Shown here: positions 8,599 through 17,667 of the stretch, in pieces | How the letters are laid out: every line of letters begins with the position of its first letter | Numbering within the stretch: position 1 is the stretch's first letter | Source of the DNA: Saprospiraceae bacterium UBA3362 | GTDB taxonomy: Bacteria > Bacteroidota > Bacteroidia > Chitinophagales > Saprospiraceae | Assembly: GCA_002360455.1 (NCBI GenBank) | Contig: DEQQ01000073.1 | Location: forward strand, 1-35,519 | Reading direction: 5' to 3' | DNA: 35,519 nt | The notes under the pieces: generated by a model | Database searches by the model: none | What the model saw: the letters and a program-made list of their open reading frames with translations, nothing else | What the model was told of the DNA's origin: nothing | Translations under genes and position numbers: made by a program

Positions 8599-9099
8599 CT
8601 ATTGAGGTCTTCCAAAATCAACTACCCAATAATCTGCTACTTTGGCAGCCCCTAACTCTGAATAATCCCCCATAATATTCTTGCAATGACCGGGGCTTTG
8701 CATCCAAGCCTCAAAAACAGACTGAGGACTGTCAAATCCTTCCGCTATATTTTCTGCAAAACTTTTCCAGCGGTATCCTGTCTTTTCAATTCTTTGCTCT
8801 GTGTTGGAGCCGTACTTACCTCTGTGAGAAAGAATCTGTCTAGAGTGAATATCCTTGGCATGTAGGGCGGCTGCCTTCTCCAATTTGATATTCCAGCTCA
8901 TAGGAAGGCCTTTCTTCATTCTTACTTTACCACAGCTGCACCCGGTAGAGCGTACCTTATTGATCAGATCCAGCAATTGCTTTTGATAAGTCTGAGGTCC
9001 TTGATTGCTCACATTGGTTTTTGGTGTTTGGAGGTTTGCATTAGAAACCGTTAAAGCAACTAAAAAAATACTCAGACTCAACTTTGCCACAATTTGCAT
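8599..9099 (-). CDS. secreted CAP-domain (SCP/YkwD-like) protein
   Basis: 166 residues with an N-terminal signal (about 1-23) and one CAP domain (about 38-165). Family landmarks are LLDLINKVR at the start, helix AAALHAKDIHSR, the His in LSHRG, the Glu in FAENIAEG, the AWMQSPGHCKNIM motif and the terminal WVVDFGRP strand. Together these supply the His/Glu cleft residues of the family. An additional CSCGKV insertion near the start and the Cys in GHCKN may allow a disulphide. The molecular function of bacterial CAP proteins is poorly defined. The gene is co-directional with the S41 peptidase (65 bp gap), but that gene has its own -7 box, so it may be transcribed separately. Confidence 0.9.
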   Translation of the reverse strand: MQIVAKLSLSIFLVALTVSNANLQTPKTNVSNQGPQTYQKQLLDLINKVRSTGCSCGKVRMKKGLPMSWNIKLEKAAALHAKDIHSRQILSHRGKYGSNTEQRIEKTGYRWKSFAENIAEGFDSPQSVFEAWMQSPGHCKNIMGDYSELGAAKVADYWVVDFGRPQ

Positions 9100-9405
9100 A
9101 GACCCAACAGTTTTTTATAAAATAAATCTACAACACAAGCAGATAAATGAAATGTACAGACAAAAAAATGAACTGCTCGATTTACCCTAAAACTTACACT
9201 GGAACTTTCGAATCAATCCTTAATTGCCAATGATAAGTTTAACGATGCAATGATATTACATTGTATGCTACTCCAAAATATAATAATCAATATTAGGAAA
9301 ATTTTAATATTCTCAGTGCAGTTCTTAGAAAAATAAATTAATCCCAAAGCTCAAAGCAATTGATAAAAAACAAGCTAAAACAATTAAAAAAAGAAATGGT
9401 CAATA
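9100..9405. other. intergenic gap, AT-rich, no gene seen
   Basis: The 306-bp gap lies between the CAP-gene start and the MATE-gene stop, both minus-strand genes, so it should carry the MATE 3' end and the CAP promoter. A near-match to the -7 consensus (TAGATTTA on the minus strand, around 9118-9125) is the best promoter candidate. An AT-only dyad, AATATTA 9289-9295 with TAATATT 9305-9311, is too weak to call a terminator. No conserved small ORF was recognised. Confidence 0.4.
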
Positions 9406-10749
9406 TCAAAACTTAATGTGAAGCCATTTGCCACTTTTGAGAACCCACCAAGACAAAATCCATTGAAACCCCCAAAACACAAGTTCGGCACCCCAGGCCC
9501 ATCCCAATCCCAGAGACTGAGGATTTTTAACAGAGATATATACAACAATGAGATAGGATACAGTGCTAATAATTTGAATTTGTAAGCCCTTCATCGTTTC
9601 TCCTGTTCCACTCACTCCATTAAAAAATATGGTTGCGACAGAATACACCAACATGATAGGCAACAACAGCTTGAAATAAAAAATACTCTCATGAAATATC
9701 TTGGCTTCCTCTCCACCTAAAAATGGATAAAGTAAATGTTCAGAAAAAATCAACACCGGAAAGGATATAATAAATGTAATAACAAACGATACAATGGAAG
9801 AATGATAAACAACATTCAACACCCGTTGCTCTTTTTTTCTTCCTATCGTTTTGCTTACAATGGTATTGATGGCAGTCGAAAATCCCCATAAGGGAATTGA
9901 CAATACAAGGTACACTACTCTAAGCAAATTGGAGATAGCAAGTTGTCGCTCTCCCAATTTTTCTACGAAACTAAAAAACAAAAACCAAGCTCCTATTCCT
10001 ACAACTGATTGAATCAAAATCGGAACACTAATTTTGTAAATATGATTCACCCATTCAAGTTCGATTTGCGGAATGGATCGCAATTTAAAAATGTCCAATT
10101 TTCTATCAAGTAAAATATAGGCAAAGAAAACGAAAAATGCTATGTACTCTGCTAACGCACTGGCCAAACCTGCCCCAGCAATGCCCATTTCATGAATACC
10201 AAATTTGCCAAAAACAAAAATATAGCATAACACAAAATTACTGATGCCCAGTACCAAAGTATCAATAAAAATCATCATTGGTCTTGATATTCCCATATAC
10301 AGGGCAACGATGGAAAGTCCAACAAAACTTATAGGCAATCCGTAAATACGATACTGTAAAAATGCATTGGATTTTTCTAAAATAATGGGAGACTCAATAA
10401 ATAAAGATAAGATCTGTTTCCCAAAAAATTTCAAGCTAAAGAAACAGATCAAACTTAAGATCAGCTCAAAGAAAACAATAGCATAAAAATATTTCTTGAC
10501 AAAATCGTAGGCCCGCTCGCCATACTTTCTTGCAATAAGAATTTGACCTCCTTTAGAAAAACCAAAAGAAATGGCAGAGATCACCAAATAAAAAACTCCG
10601 ATAACCCCAACAGCTGCAAAATCATGTTCATTGTATCGATATAAAAACATGCTGTCTGTCAGTGCAATGATATTTTGTCCCGCACTGCCCAGCATTATAG
10701 GCAAGGAGAGAATTAATAGTTTTTTTGCGTTAAACCAAAATTCTTTCAT
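9406..10749 (-). CDS. MATE-family multidrug/cation antiporter
   Basis: 447 residues from ATG 10749; a GTG immediately before would add one. About twelve hydrophobic segments span the protein with short basic loops. The N-terminal repeat begins LLILSLPIMLGSAGQNIIALTDSMF, split here as LPIMLGSAGQ plus ALTDSMFLYR, a typical MATE helix-1 pattern. The second repeat starts near 235 with HIYKISVPILIQS. MATE transporters export drugs or metabolites in exchange for Na+ or H+ across the inner membrane; the substrate cannot be predicted. The start faces the S9 peptidase gene across an 88-bp divergent intergenic region. Confidence 0.92.
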   Translation of the reverse strand: MKEFWFNAKKLLILSLPIMLGSAGQNIIALTDSMFLYRYNEHDFAAVGVIGVFYLVISAISFGFSKGGQILIARKYGERAYDFVKKYFYAIVFFELILSLICFFSLKFFGKQILSLFIESPIILEKSNAFLQYRIYGLPISFVGLSIVALYMGISRPMMIFIDTLVLGISNFVLCYIFVFGKFGIHEMGIAGAGLASALAEYIAFFVFFAYILLDRKLDIFKLRSIPQIELEWVNHIYKISVPILIQSVVGIGAWFLFFSFVEKLGERQLAISNLLRVVYLVLSIPLWGFSTAINTIVSKTIGRKKEQRVLNVVYHSSIVSFVITFIISFPVLIFSEHLLYPFLGGEEAKIFHESIFYFKLLLPIMLVYSVATIFFNGVSGTGETMKGLQIQIISTVSYLIVVYISVKNPQSLGLGWAWGAELVFWGFQWILSWWVLKSGKWLHIKF

Positions 10750-10766
10750 CACGACATCTTAAAGCC

Positions 10767-10795
10767 TAAAGATAAATTAAAATACCCAACTTCAA
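10767..10795 (-). promoter_or_regulatory. candidate promoter of the MATE gene
   Basis: On the minus strand TTG (10795-10793) lies 18 bp before TATCTTTA (10774-10767), which matches TAnnTTTG at all but the last base. It ends 17 bp before the ATG at 10749. Spacing and motif fit the Bacteroidota -33/-7 pattern, but the final-base mismatch lowers confidence. Confidence 0.4.
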
Positions 10796-10840
10796 TTAAC
10801 TTTTTTAGATCCACCTTGTTAGCCTTACAAATAAAATAAA

Positions 10841-12877
10841 ATGTCTAAAATACACTATCCAAAACCGGATAAAATCAATAAAGAATTGCTCATGTTTGAT
10901 GATCTCCGTATTGATCCATACTATTGGCTTAATGAGCGGGAAAATCCAAAAGTTTTAGATCATCTTCAAAAAGAAAATGAATACACCAAACAAATGTTGA
11001 ATGATCAACAAGACTTAGAAAAAAAGATTTATGAAGAAATTATTAATAGAATTCCGGGAAATGATGAATCAGTACCCTATTTTAAAAATGGATATTGGTA
11101 TCAATCCATTTTTCAAGAAGGTAAGGAATATCCTGTTTATACAAGATACAAAACTCCAGACCAAAAAGAAATTCTTCTAGACTTGAATGTACTGGCAGAG
11201 GGACATTCCTATTACCATGTAGCAACCCTCTCTGTAAGCCCAGACAATCAGTGGCTTGCTTATGGCGAAGACACCATGAGCAGAAGAATTTATACAATCA
11301 AAATAAAAAATTTACTGACCGGAGAAATGCTTACTGAGAGCATTCCCAACACCGACGGTGTTGCGGTTTGGGCCGATACAAACAGGCATTTTTTTTATGC
11401 TGAAAAAGACGATACTTTAAGAGAATATAAAATAAAAAGACATCAACTTCACGAGACAGCAGATCAAGATGTGGAGGTCTTTGAGGAAAGCGATGAAAGT
11501 TTTTATTGCCATGTTGGAAAAACAAAATCCGGAAAATTTATTCTGATAACATCAAGCTCAACATTAACTACAGAGTATCAATTCATCAGATCTGATTCGC
11601 CATTGGAATCTTTTACTGTATTCTTGCCAAGGGAAAGAGCTCATGAATATCATATAGATCACTGTCAAAATCAGTGGCTCATCAGAAGCAATGATCAGGC
11701 TAAAAATTTCAAGTGCTGCATTGCTTCAGAACAGCAATACTCAAAATTGGATTGGAAAGAATTGATCTCTCATCGAAGTGATGTGATGATTGATGATGTG
11801 GAACTGTTCAATGATTTCGTAGCGATTTGCGAAAGAACAGATGCAATGACCAGAATATGTATTTATAATTTTCTTGGAGATCGAGAAGAGATTGCGTTCC
11901 AAGATGAGGTCTATTCTGCTTCATTGGGAATCAACCCTGAACCTGATGCTCGCAAGCTAAGAGTTCATTGTCAATCGATGAAAACTCCGGCTACAACTTA
12001 CGATTTTGAGCTTGATCAAAAACAACTAAAGACCTTGAAGGTGCACAGTCCTAAAGGTCAGTTTAATCCTGATGAGTATTATACAGATCGAATTTATGCT
12101 ACTGCACAGGACGGCACCAAGATTCCAATCTCTATTGTAGGAAGAAAAGAAATTCAACACAAACAAAGTCCACTCTTACTCTATGGCTATGGATCCTACG
12201 GCATCTGTATTGACCCTAGCTTTAGTCTATCAAGAATCAGCTTATTGGATAGGAATTGGAAATTTGCAATAGCCCATATTCGAGGAGGTGAAGAAAATGG
12301 AAAAGAATGGTATGAAAACGGAAAGCTACTGCACAAGAAAAACAGTTTTACAGACTTCATCGATTGCGCCCAAGAATTGATCCGACTGAACTTGACCGAT
12401 GCGCAACAACTTTGTGCTTACGGTGGAAGTGCAGGAGGATTATTACTCGGAGCTGTCGCCAATCAAGCACCTGAGCTTTGGAAATCCATGGTAGTTGCAG
12501 TTCCATTTGTGGATACTTTGACTACCATGTTGGATGATTCTATTCCGCTCACAACAGGAGAATATGATGAATGGGGAAATCCAAATCTTAAACCGTATTA
12601 TGATTATATCAAATCCTACTCACCCTATGACAATGTCAAAGCACAAGACTATCCTTCTATGCTAGTAACAACCGGATTCCATGATTCACAGGTCCAATAC
12701 TGGGAGCCTGCGAAGTGGGTCGCAAGACTGCGTGAAATGAATACTTCAGCCTCCACTTCCATTCTATTGCATTGCAATCTTGAGACAGGACACGGTGGAG
12801 CATCAGGCAGGTACAAGACTCATCTTGAAACGGCAATGATCTATGCGTTTTTGATTCGTTCAGTAACACTTAGATAG
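10841..12877 (+). CDS. oligopeptidase B-like S9A serine peptidase
   Basis: 678 residues with no signal peptide, so cytosolic. The N-terminal part (about 5-80, with YYWLNERENP) and the propeller region (to about 400) precede an alpha/beta-hydrolase domain. The triad is complete: Ser530 in GGSAGG, Asp615 in GFHDSQV and His651 in GHGGASGR. YGYGSYG and RGGEENGKEW are further S9A signatures. Length and the WEPAKW motif favour oligopeptidase B (cleaving after basic residues in short peptides) over prolyl oligopeptidase. It stands alone, divergent from MATE, and converges on the T9SS-sorted gene. No exact TAnnTTTG box was found upstream. Confidence 0.92.
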   Translation: MSKIHYPKPDKINKELLMFDDLRIDPYYWLNERENPKVLDHLQKENEYTKQMLNDQQDLEKKIYEEIINRIPGNDESVPYFKNGYWYQSIFQEGKEYPVYTRYKTPDQKEILLDLNVLAEGHSYYHVATLSVSPDNQWLAYGEDTMSRRIYTIKIKNLLTGEMLTESIPNTDGVAVWADTNRHFFYAEKDDTLREYKIKRHQLHETADQDVEVFEESDESFYCHVGKTKSGKFILITSSSTLTTEYQFIRSDSPLESFTVFLPRERAHEYHIDHCQNQWLIRSNDQAKNFKCCIASEQQYSKLDWKELISHRSDVMIDDVELFNDFVAICERTDAMTRICIYNFLGDREEIAFQDEVYSASLGINPEPDARKLRVHCQSMKTPATTYDFELDQKQLKTLKVHSPKGQFNPDEYYTDRIYATAQDGTKIPISIVGRKEIQHKQSPLLLYGYGSYGICIDPSFSLSRISLLDRNWKFAIAHIRGGEENGKEWYENGKLLHKKNSFTDFIDCAQELIRLNLTDAQQLCAYGGSAGGLLLGAVANQAPELWKSMVVAVPFVDTLTTMLDDSIPLTTGEYDEWGNPNLKPYYDYIKSYSPYDNVKAQDYPSMLVTTGFHDSQVQYWEPAKWVARLREMNTSASTSILLHCNLETGHGGASGRYKTHLETAMIYAFLIRSVTLR

Positions 12878-13062
12878 CAATTGTATATCTATCTAAAATG
12901 AACTTAAATAGACAATCTTGATTTGCTCGAAAACCGGTCTCGGTTGTGCAATAAACGGAAACTGAATCCCCAAGGTACTACTACAGGCTTTATAGTTGTG
13001 CGAAGATGAATTTATAGCATAAAAAAACAAAGATAGCAGGAAAGTCACAAGCTAAAATAAAC

Positions 13063-13092
13063 AAGCCGCTTGGTAGCGGCTTATTTATCTAA
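13063..13092 (-). terminator. hairpin terminator between convergent genes
   Basis: AAGCCGCT 13063-13070 pairs perfectly with AGCGGCTT 13075-13082 around a TGGT loop. Read on the minus strand the stem is followed by a T-rich tract (TTGTTTATTTT), giving an intrinsic terminator for the T9SS-sorted gene ending at 13131. On the plus strand the tail is TTATTTATC, so it may also stop transcripts of the peptidase gene. The rest of the 253-bp gap shows nothing else I can support. Confidence 0.75.
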
Positions 13093-13130
13093 CAATAATC
13101 AGAATAATACTGGTTATATAAGAACAGGGA

Positions 13131-15614
13131 TTATCGACAAATTTGAATTTTCTTATTGATTTTGCCAAACTCTGTATTTACCACAAGGATATAAAATCCC
13201 GGAGTTACAGCGCTTACATCAATCATAAGTTGTTTTGCTTGAGTTGCATTGGAAGTGGATATTAATTTACCATCCACAGCTGTCAATCGATAGGAAACTA
13301 GGTTATTCTTACCGTTAAGCTGCAAGGTTAAAAACTCTTTTGCAGGATTAGGATACACAAGAAGCTTGCTTGGATCCAAACCATCATTGTCCGCTTTTTT
13401 GAGCCTGACATATTTTGTCTGATCCGGCATCTGCAGTAAGCTTCCATCCTCTTGCATTACTATAATATTCTTAAAGTAGAAAGGAATCAATCTATCCTCA
13501 TCACCCCTAAATGGATCTAAATCATCTTCAACAATGCTTTTAATCACTTCTACACCACCATGACCTGACACTTTTCTTGCATTCGATCTTACGCCTCCGC
13601 TCTCCAAGCGACCATCATAAGGCTTCTTAAACATATTGAGGTAGCTCACTCCTGAAGGAAACCAGTCTTGTTTGTAAAAATCAACGCTCAAACTGGGCTC
13701 ATAAATTACATCGGTATTGTAATCCAGCTCATAAGAATAGCCGGAGATATTGATAGCAGGATATTCCTCATCTCCCAGTCTAAGTTCTATTAATACCACA
13801 TCTCCACTGTCCACATCCGGATTGAGAACCACAAAGTCGATTGGGAAATCCCCTCTCTCATACACCGGTTCCGGAACAAGGGAATGTGTTTTCTTGTAAT
13901 TATTGGATACTGCAGTGGTGTCAGCCTTATTAACGATTCCGTTACCATCGGTATCGGCATGCTTGAGATTGGCAAAAGAGGACATCTGAGTATTGCTCCA
14001 ATTGTTGACCGTACTGGCTCTGTAGTTTGATCCTCCATACACTCTTGCAGTTCCTGCCGCACCCAGATTGTATCCAAGATGCAATAAATCTGTCATATTG
14101 ACCTCTCCATTGAGGTCCACATCACCGGGCCATACACAGTCTCCTACGCACTGCTTCACGCAGTTGCGACTTTCGTCAAGAACTGTCACAGAACAGTCTG
14201 CTGTATAACAGTCAGAACCTGTAATGCAATAATCAATGGTAAAGCTCTCCGTCAATACAGTATTGAGAGGAGGATAATAAATCAAAAGATTGTACCCGAT
14301 AACCTGCCTACTACAGCCAAAATTTCCATAAGTAACCGTAAGGGTATCCCATCCAGGATAAAACTTTACACTGTCTGAGCTGGAACTGAAATTGTAAGCG
14401 TCCACAGGGACCGAATAAGATAAAACAATCGGTTGATTTTTGTGGGTTTTAAATTCGTAGGCTTCTGTGGTTCGTGGTTGATAATCTCCTATCAACAGGG
14501 TCACCGTAGTTTTTTCACAAACACCACTTGGACAGATTTTATAACTAAAGGTCTGAATTCCTTCAAATCCGGCTTCAGGAATGTACTCAAACAGTCCTGT
14601 GTTATTTAACTTGGTCAACTGCCCTTTTGCCGGAGCCTGATCTATTAGGACAGGATGAAGTTCAAGTATTGCCCTCACATCATTAGCTCCCGCATCAAAA
14701 ACCAAGCTTGTATTTTTTGAAGTCGAAAATTTGTCCGGACTTAATTTATTTCCGGGTTCATCCTGAGCCAATACCTTGATATAATAATGGCGAATCAGTC
14801 CCGCTTCAGAAATCACAAGAGAGTCTTCCCCATTAAAATCACGATCCGGCTTATAATTTATACTCAAGGCTGAGATATCTACCGAGCCGTGTTGAGCTTG
14901 AACATCTACTGTGGGGTTCATTAAATCATGATCAATAGGCAGTTCATGATCTTCAGGCACCATCAAGAACACATTTTTTGAAGCCTCCCTGTTGGCAGGG
15001 TCAATGACCGAAACTGTGATAACTCCTGATGCACACTGTCCCAGGTTATCACAAACCTGATAATTGATGTGAGCAAAACCTTCAAAATCGGTTTCAGGGG
15101 TGAATTTAATTTTATTTCCGGCTATTTTTGTTGCCGAACAGGCCGAATAATTATTAACATTGGCCAGTGAAATCGGATTATTTCCGGAAATTGAACTGCT
15201 GTCATTGAGCAGTGGCTCAATAATCTGATCGACAGAATTCTTTTCTACCTGTATAAAATCGGACCTTGCTTCAAGATAAGACTCTATGTATTGAAAGACA
15301 AAAGAAGCATATTTGAGCACTCCTGAGGCATCTTTTCTATTTTTATACTGAACGACTACGGTGTCATTGCCAAGAAAATTGGAACTCGGAGTATACTTTA
15401 ATTCATACTTTGCATTGGGCAATTCGATAAGTTCTGCAGTACCGTAGGCAGAGCTGTCAATGAATTTTGCAAAATAGCAGGAATAAAGATACTGTGAATT
15501 GGGGGTGTTTTGAAGCAGTTTGACTACTTTATAAGGTGATTGAGCCAAAACCTGCCCAAGCCAAAGAAATGGCATTAAAACAAGATAGATTCTTAATGGC
15601 ATACCAATACTCAT
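13131..15614 (-). CDS. large secreted protein with Ig/cadherin-like repeats, dockerin-like region and T9SS type A sorting domain
   Basis: About 827 residues from ATG 15614; ATG 15602 is an alternative, and 15638 lies upstream of the -7 box and is rejected. A signal peptide ends near LGQVLAQ. The body has repeated all-beta modules with the phrase 'GNDTVVVQYK', 'EGFAHINYQVCDNLGQC', 'GIQTFSYKICPSGVC', typical of cadherin/Big_9-like extracellular repeats. A Ca-binding dockerin-like region follows: WPGDVDLNGEVNMTDLL and, 45-50 residues later, ADTDGNGIVNKADT. The C-terminus is a T9SS type A domain (LLVYPNPAKEFL to GKINKKIQI). It has no catalytic domain; adhesion or matrix function is inferred. Export by T9SS to the surface is expected. 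Confidence 0.9.
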   Translation of the reverse strand: MSIGMPLRIYLVLMPFLWLGQVLAQSPYKVVKLLQNTPNSQYLYSCYFAKFIDSSAYGTAELIELPNAKYELKYTPSSNFLGNDTVVVQYKNRKDASGVLKYASFVFQYIESYLEARSDFIQVEKNSVDQIIEPLLNDSSSISGNNPISLANVNNYSACSATKIAGNKIKFTPETDFEGFAHINYQVCDNLGQCASGVITVSVIDPANREASKNVFLMVPEDHELPIDHDLMNPTVDVQAQHGSVDISALSINYKPDRDFNGEDSLVISEAGLIRHYYIKVLAQDEPGNKLSPDKFSTSKNTSLVFDAGANDVRAILELHPVLIDQAPAKGQLTKLNNTGLFEYIPEAGFEGIQTFSYKICPSGVCEKTTVTLLIGDYQPRTTEAYEFKTHKNQPIVLSYSVPVDAYNFSSSSDSVKFYPGWDTLTVTYGNFGCSRQVIGYNLLIYYPPLNTVLTESFTIDYCITGSDCYTADCSVTVLDESRNCVKQCVGDCVWPGDVDLNGEVNMTDLLHLGYNLGAAGTARVYGGSNYRASTVNNWSNTQMSSFANLKHADTDGNGIVNKADTTAVSNNYKKTHSLVPEPVYERGDFPIDFVVLNPDVDSGDVVLIELRLGDEEYPAINISGYSYELDYNTDVIYEPSLSVDFYKQDWFPSGVSYLNMFKKPYDGRLESGGVRSNARKVSGHGGVEVIKSIVEDDLDPFRGDEDRLIPFYFKNIIVMQEDGSLLQMPDQTKYVRLKKADNDGLDPSKLLVYPNPAKEFLTLQLNGKNNLVSYRLTAVDGKLISTSNATQAKQLMIDVSAVTPGFYILVVNTEFGKINKKIQICR

Positions 15615-15619
15615 ATTGG

Positions 15620-15627
15620 CAAAGGTA
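15620..15627 (-). promoter_or_regulatory. -7 box (TACCTTTG) immediately before the T9SS-sorted gene
   Basis: An exact TAnnTTTG match on the minus strand ends 5 bp before ATG 15614. This rules out the longer in-frame start at 15638, which lies upstream of the box, and implies a leaderless or nearly leaderless transcript. If ATG 15602 is used the leader would be about 12 nt. Confidence 0.55.
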
Positions 15628-15816
15628 CAGCATCGCAATCATATTTAAAACATTTATATGAATATTTTTTTTGTAAATATATAAAAGAAATTCAATATGT
15701 TGCGTACTGTATTGATATATAAAAGTATATAAATTATGTTAATAATGTATATGACATTAAGATTTTAATGAAAAGGTTCCCTCTATGGAGTCAATAAGTT
15801 TTGGACAAAAAAATGA

Positions 15817-15860
15817 AAGGCTGCCTGTTTGCCATGATGAAGCAACAGGCCTTATTTTAA
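15817..15860 (+). terminator. orphan hairpin with T-rich tail
   Basis: AAGG 15817-15820 pairs with CCTT 15850-15853, and CCTGTT 15824-15829 pairs with AACAGG 15844-15849, extended by GC 15831-15832 with GC 15842-15843 after a one-base bulge. The stem is followed by ATTTTAA. It resembles an intrinsic terminator, but no plus-strand gene precedes it in this 518-bp gap. It could end a small RNA started in the gap or be a remnant. Confidence 0.4.
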
Positions 15861-16106
15861 CAGCAATGTTTTATGGTTTGGGCTGCGGTTAATAAAATAC
15901 AAGATTTTCCAACTAGAGCAAATTCAGAACTTTATGCAGCTTATCTACTGAATACATTTACTTACTTTCATCAGAAAAAGGTTTAACTACTACCATGCAA
16001 TAGAAACAGAGAAAATTAGGCTATCAGAAGATTTGGTTCACATTTTTGTTTTAAGCAGATTGCCAAAAAAACAGATACACATCTCCCAAACACATCAAAA
16101 TTGCTA

Positions 16107-16114
16107 TAATTTTG
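16107..16114 (+). promoter_or_regulatory. -7 box (TAATTTTG) upstream of the 490-residue protein gene
   Basis: An exact TAnnTTTG match 60 bp before ATG 16175. A weaker match, AATCTTTG, abuts the alternative TTG start at 16157. If the weaker box is the real one, the ATG at 16175 must be the start. Confidence 0.35.
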
Positions 16115-16174
16115 TTTATTTGAGTAAAATGAAATCAGATAATAAAAATTAAATCTTTGCCTAAACAAAAATTT

Positions 16175-17647
16175 ATGCAGATTTCAACTCCGACAACAGT
16201 TAAACAACAGGATATCCGCGACTCCAAGTTATTCTATTTTCTGGACAATCTTTCGGCAAGAGAATGGTCCAGATTTAGAAAATTTATTGAATCTCCCTAT
16301 TTTAATGTCAATCCTCAGATCATCAAATTGATGGATTATTTGGAACTCTTGATCAAAGACCCGAAACACAAATCACTATCCAAAGAACAGATATGGGATC
16401 TCATCTATAATTCTGCCCCTTATGAGGATGCAAGACTCCGAAAACTGTTTACCGATTTTTTGGACCTTGGAGAACATTTTCTTGCCCAGGAAGTCTTTGA
16501 AGAAAATCCTCTGCATCAGGCCAACTATTTGATGCAGGCTGTGCATAACAGACAGCTTGAAAAAATGTACAACAGTGCAGCCAGCAAGGCTAGAAACATG
16601 AGTGCTAAACAATTTTTTAAGCCGGCCTCCTTTTACTATTATCAATACGAAATCGAAAAAAACCTGTATAAACTTCAAAATATTGAGGTCAATAGAGGGA
16701 AAAAAGATAATATCAACAAACTCGACTTCCAGAATGCGATCCAATCTTTAGATGTATTTTATATTTCTGAAAAACTAAAAAATTACTGCTCACTACTCAC
16801 CTGGACCACCATAGTAGGGATCAAGCAGGAGATACTATTCATTGATCAAATTATTAAAATAGCAGAAGACAGTTACTACTCCAAATTTCCTCAAATTTCC
16901 ATTTACCTCAACCTGTATTATACATTTAAAAACGAGAATGATGAACAATACTATTTCAATTTCAAAGAGTTGATCTTTAAATTTATAGATATTTTCCCCA
17001 ATGAGGAAGCCAAAGAAATCTTGGATGCAGCACTCAATTACACGGTTCGAAAATCGAATAAAGGAAATTTATCATTTCTAAAAGAAATGTACAATTTATA
17101 TATTTTCTCCATTAATAAAGAATTTATCTATATTAACGGTGAGTTGACTCCTTGGTCTATGAAAAATATCGTTACTGTTGCTCTACGCTTGAATGAATTT
17201 GAATGGACTGAGAATTTTATCAAAGAAAATTCTGATCGAGTGAATATAAAATTTAGGAAAAATATTATCAACTATAATTTAGCTAACTTGTATTGGCACA
17301 AAAAAGATTTTGGAAAAGTACTCGAATTAGTCCAAGAACTGGAGTTTGATGAAATAAGCTATAGTCTAGGGGCAAAACTATTTGTATCTTCCTCATATTA
17401 TGAGCTCAAAGAACTCGACGTTTTAAGTTCATTTTTAGAGAGCTTCAGAAGTTTTTTACAGCGCAACAAAAACATATCCGGTATCAAGCGAGATCCCTAT
17501 TTGGAATACATTCGATGTACTAAAAAATTAATCGATCTGCAAAATGCCGACGACAGTAAAATTTTAAAATTCAAGGAAACCCTAAGCCAATCCGAGGTTA
17601 CCGCCAAAAAATGGTTAATGGATAAAGTCCAACAATTATTAGACTGA
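16175..17647 (+). CDS. uncharacterised alpha-helical protein
   Basis: 490 residues from ATG 16175 (TTG 16157 would add six). No family recognised. It has no signal peptide or membrane segment, so it is probably cytosolic. Composition is rich in Lys, Glu, Asn, Tyr and Phe. The sequence reads as consecutive amphipathic helices: an N-terminal LSAREWSRFRKFIESPYF block (about 20-37), then helical hairpins such as YNLANLYWHKKDFGKVLELV near 370-390 that look like TPR-type solenoid units. The role is unknown. It ends 20 bp before the SCO gene on the same strand, so it may head that operon. Confidence 0.75.
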   Translation: MQISTPTTVKQQDIRDSKLFYFLDNLSAREWSRFRKFIESPYFNVNPQIIKLMDYLELLIKDPKHKSLSKEQIWDLIYNSAPYEDARLRKLFTDFLDLGEHFLAQEVFEENPLHQANYLMQAVHNRQLEKMYNSAASKARNMSAKQFFKPASFYYYQYEIEKNLYKLQNIEVNRGKKDNINKLDFQNAIQSLDVFYISEKLKNYCSLLTWTTIVGIKQEILFIDQIIKIAEDSYYSKFPQISIYLNLYYTFKNENDEQYYFNFKELIFKFIDIFPNEEAKEILDAALNYTVRKSNKGNLSFLKEMYNLYIFSINKEFIYINGELTPWSMKNIVTVALRLNEFEWTENFIKENSDRVNIKFRKNIINYNLANLYWHKKDFGKVLELVQELEFDEISYSLGAKLFVSSSYYELKELDVLSSFLESFRSFLQRNKNISGIKRDPYLEYIRCTKKLIDLQNADDSKILKFKETLSQSEVTAKKWLMDKVQQLLD

Positions 17648-17667
17648 TTCCTATCTTCCTATTAATA

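Larger units (their letters stand above)
15639..16156. other. 518-bp divergent intergenic region
   Basis: It separates the T9SS-sorted gene (minus) from the 490-residue protein gene (plus). The left 130 bp is strongly AT-rich with repeated TATATAAA-like runs. A hairpin lies at 15817-15853 and a plus-strand -7 box at 16107-16114, both annotated separately. The only ORF over the hairpin is 15 codons from ATG 15813 and is not supported as a gene. Nothing else was recognised. Confidence 0.5.

Noticed and set aside
9289..9311. AATATTA/TAATATT dyad downstream of the MATE gene
   Set aside because: Composed only of A-T pairs, with no T-tract placed to act as a terminator; expected by chance in such AT-rich sequence.
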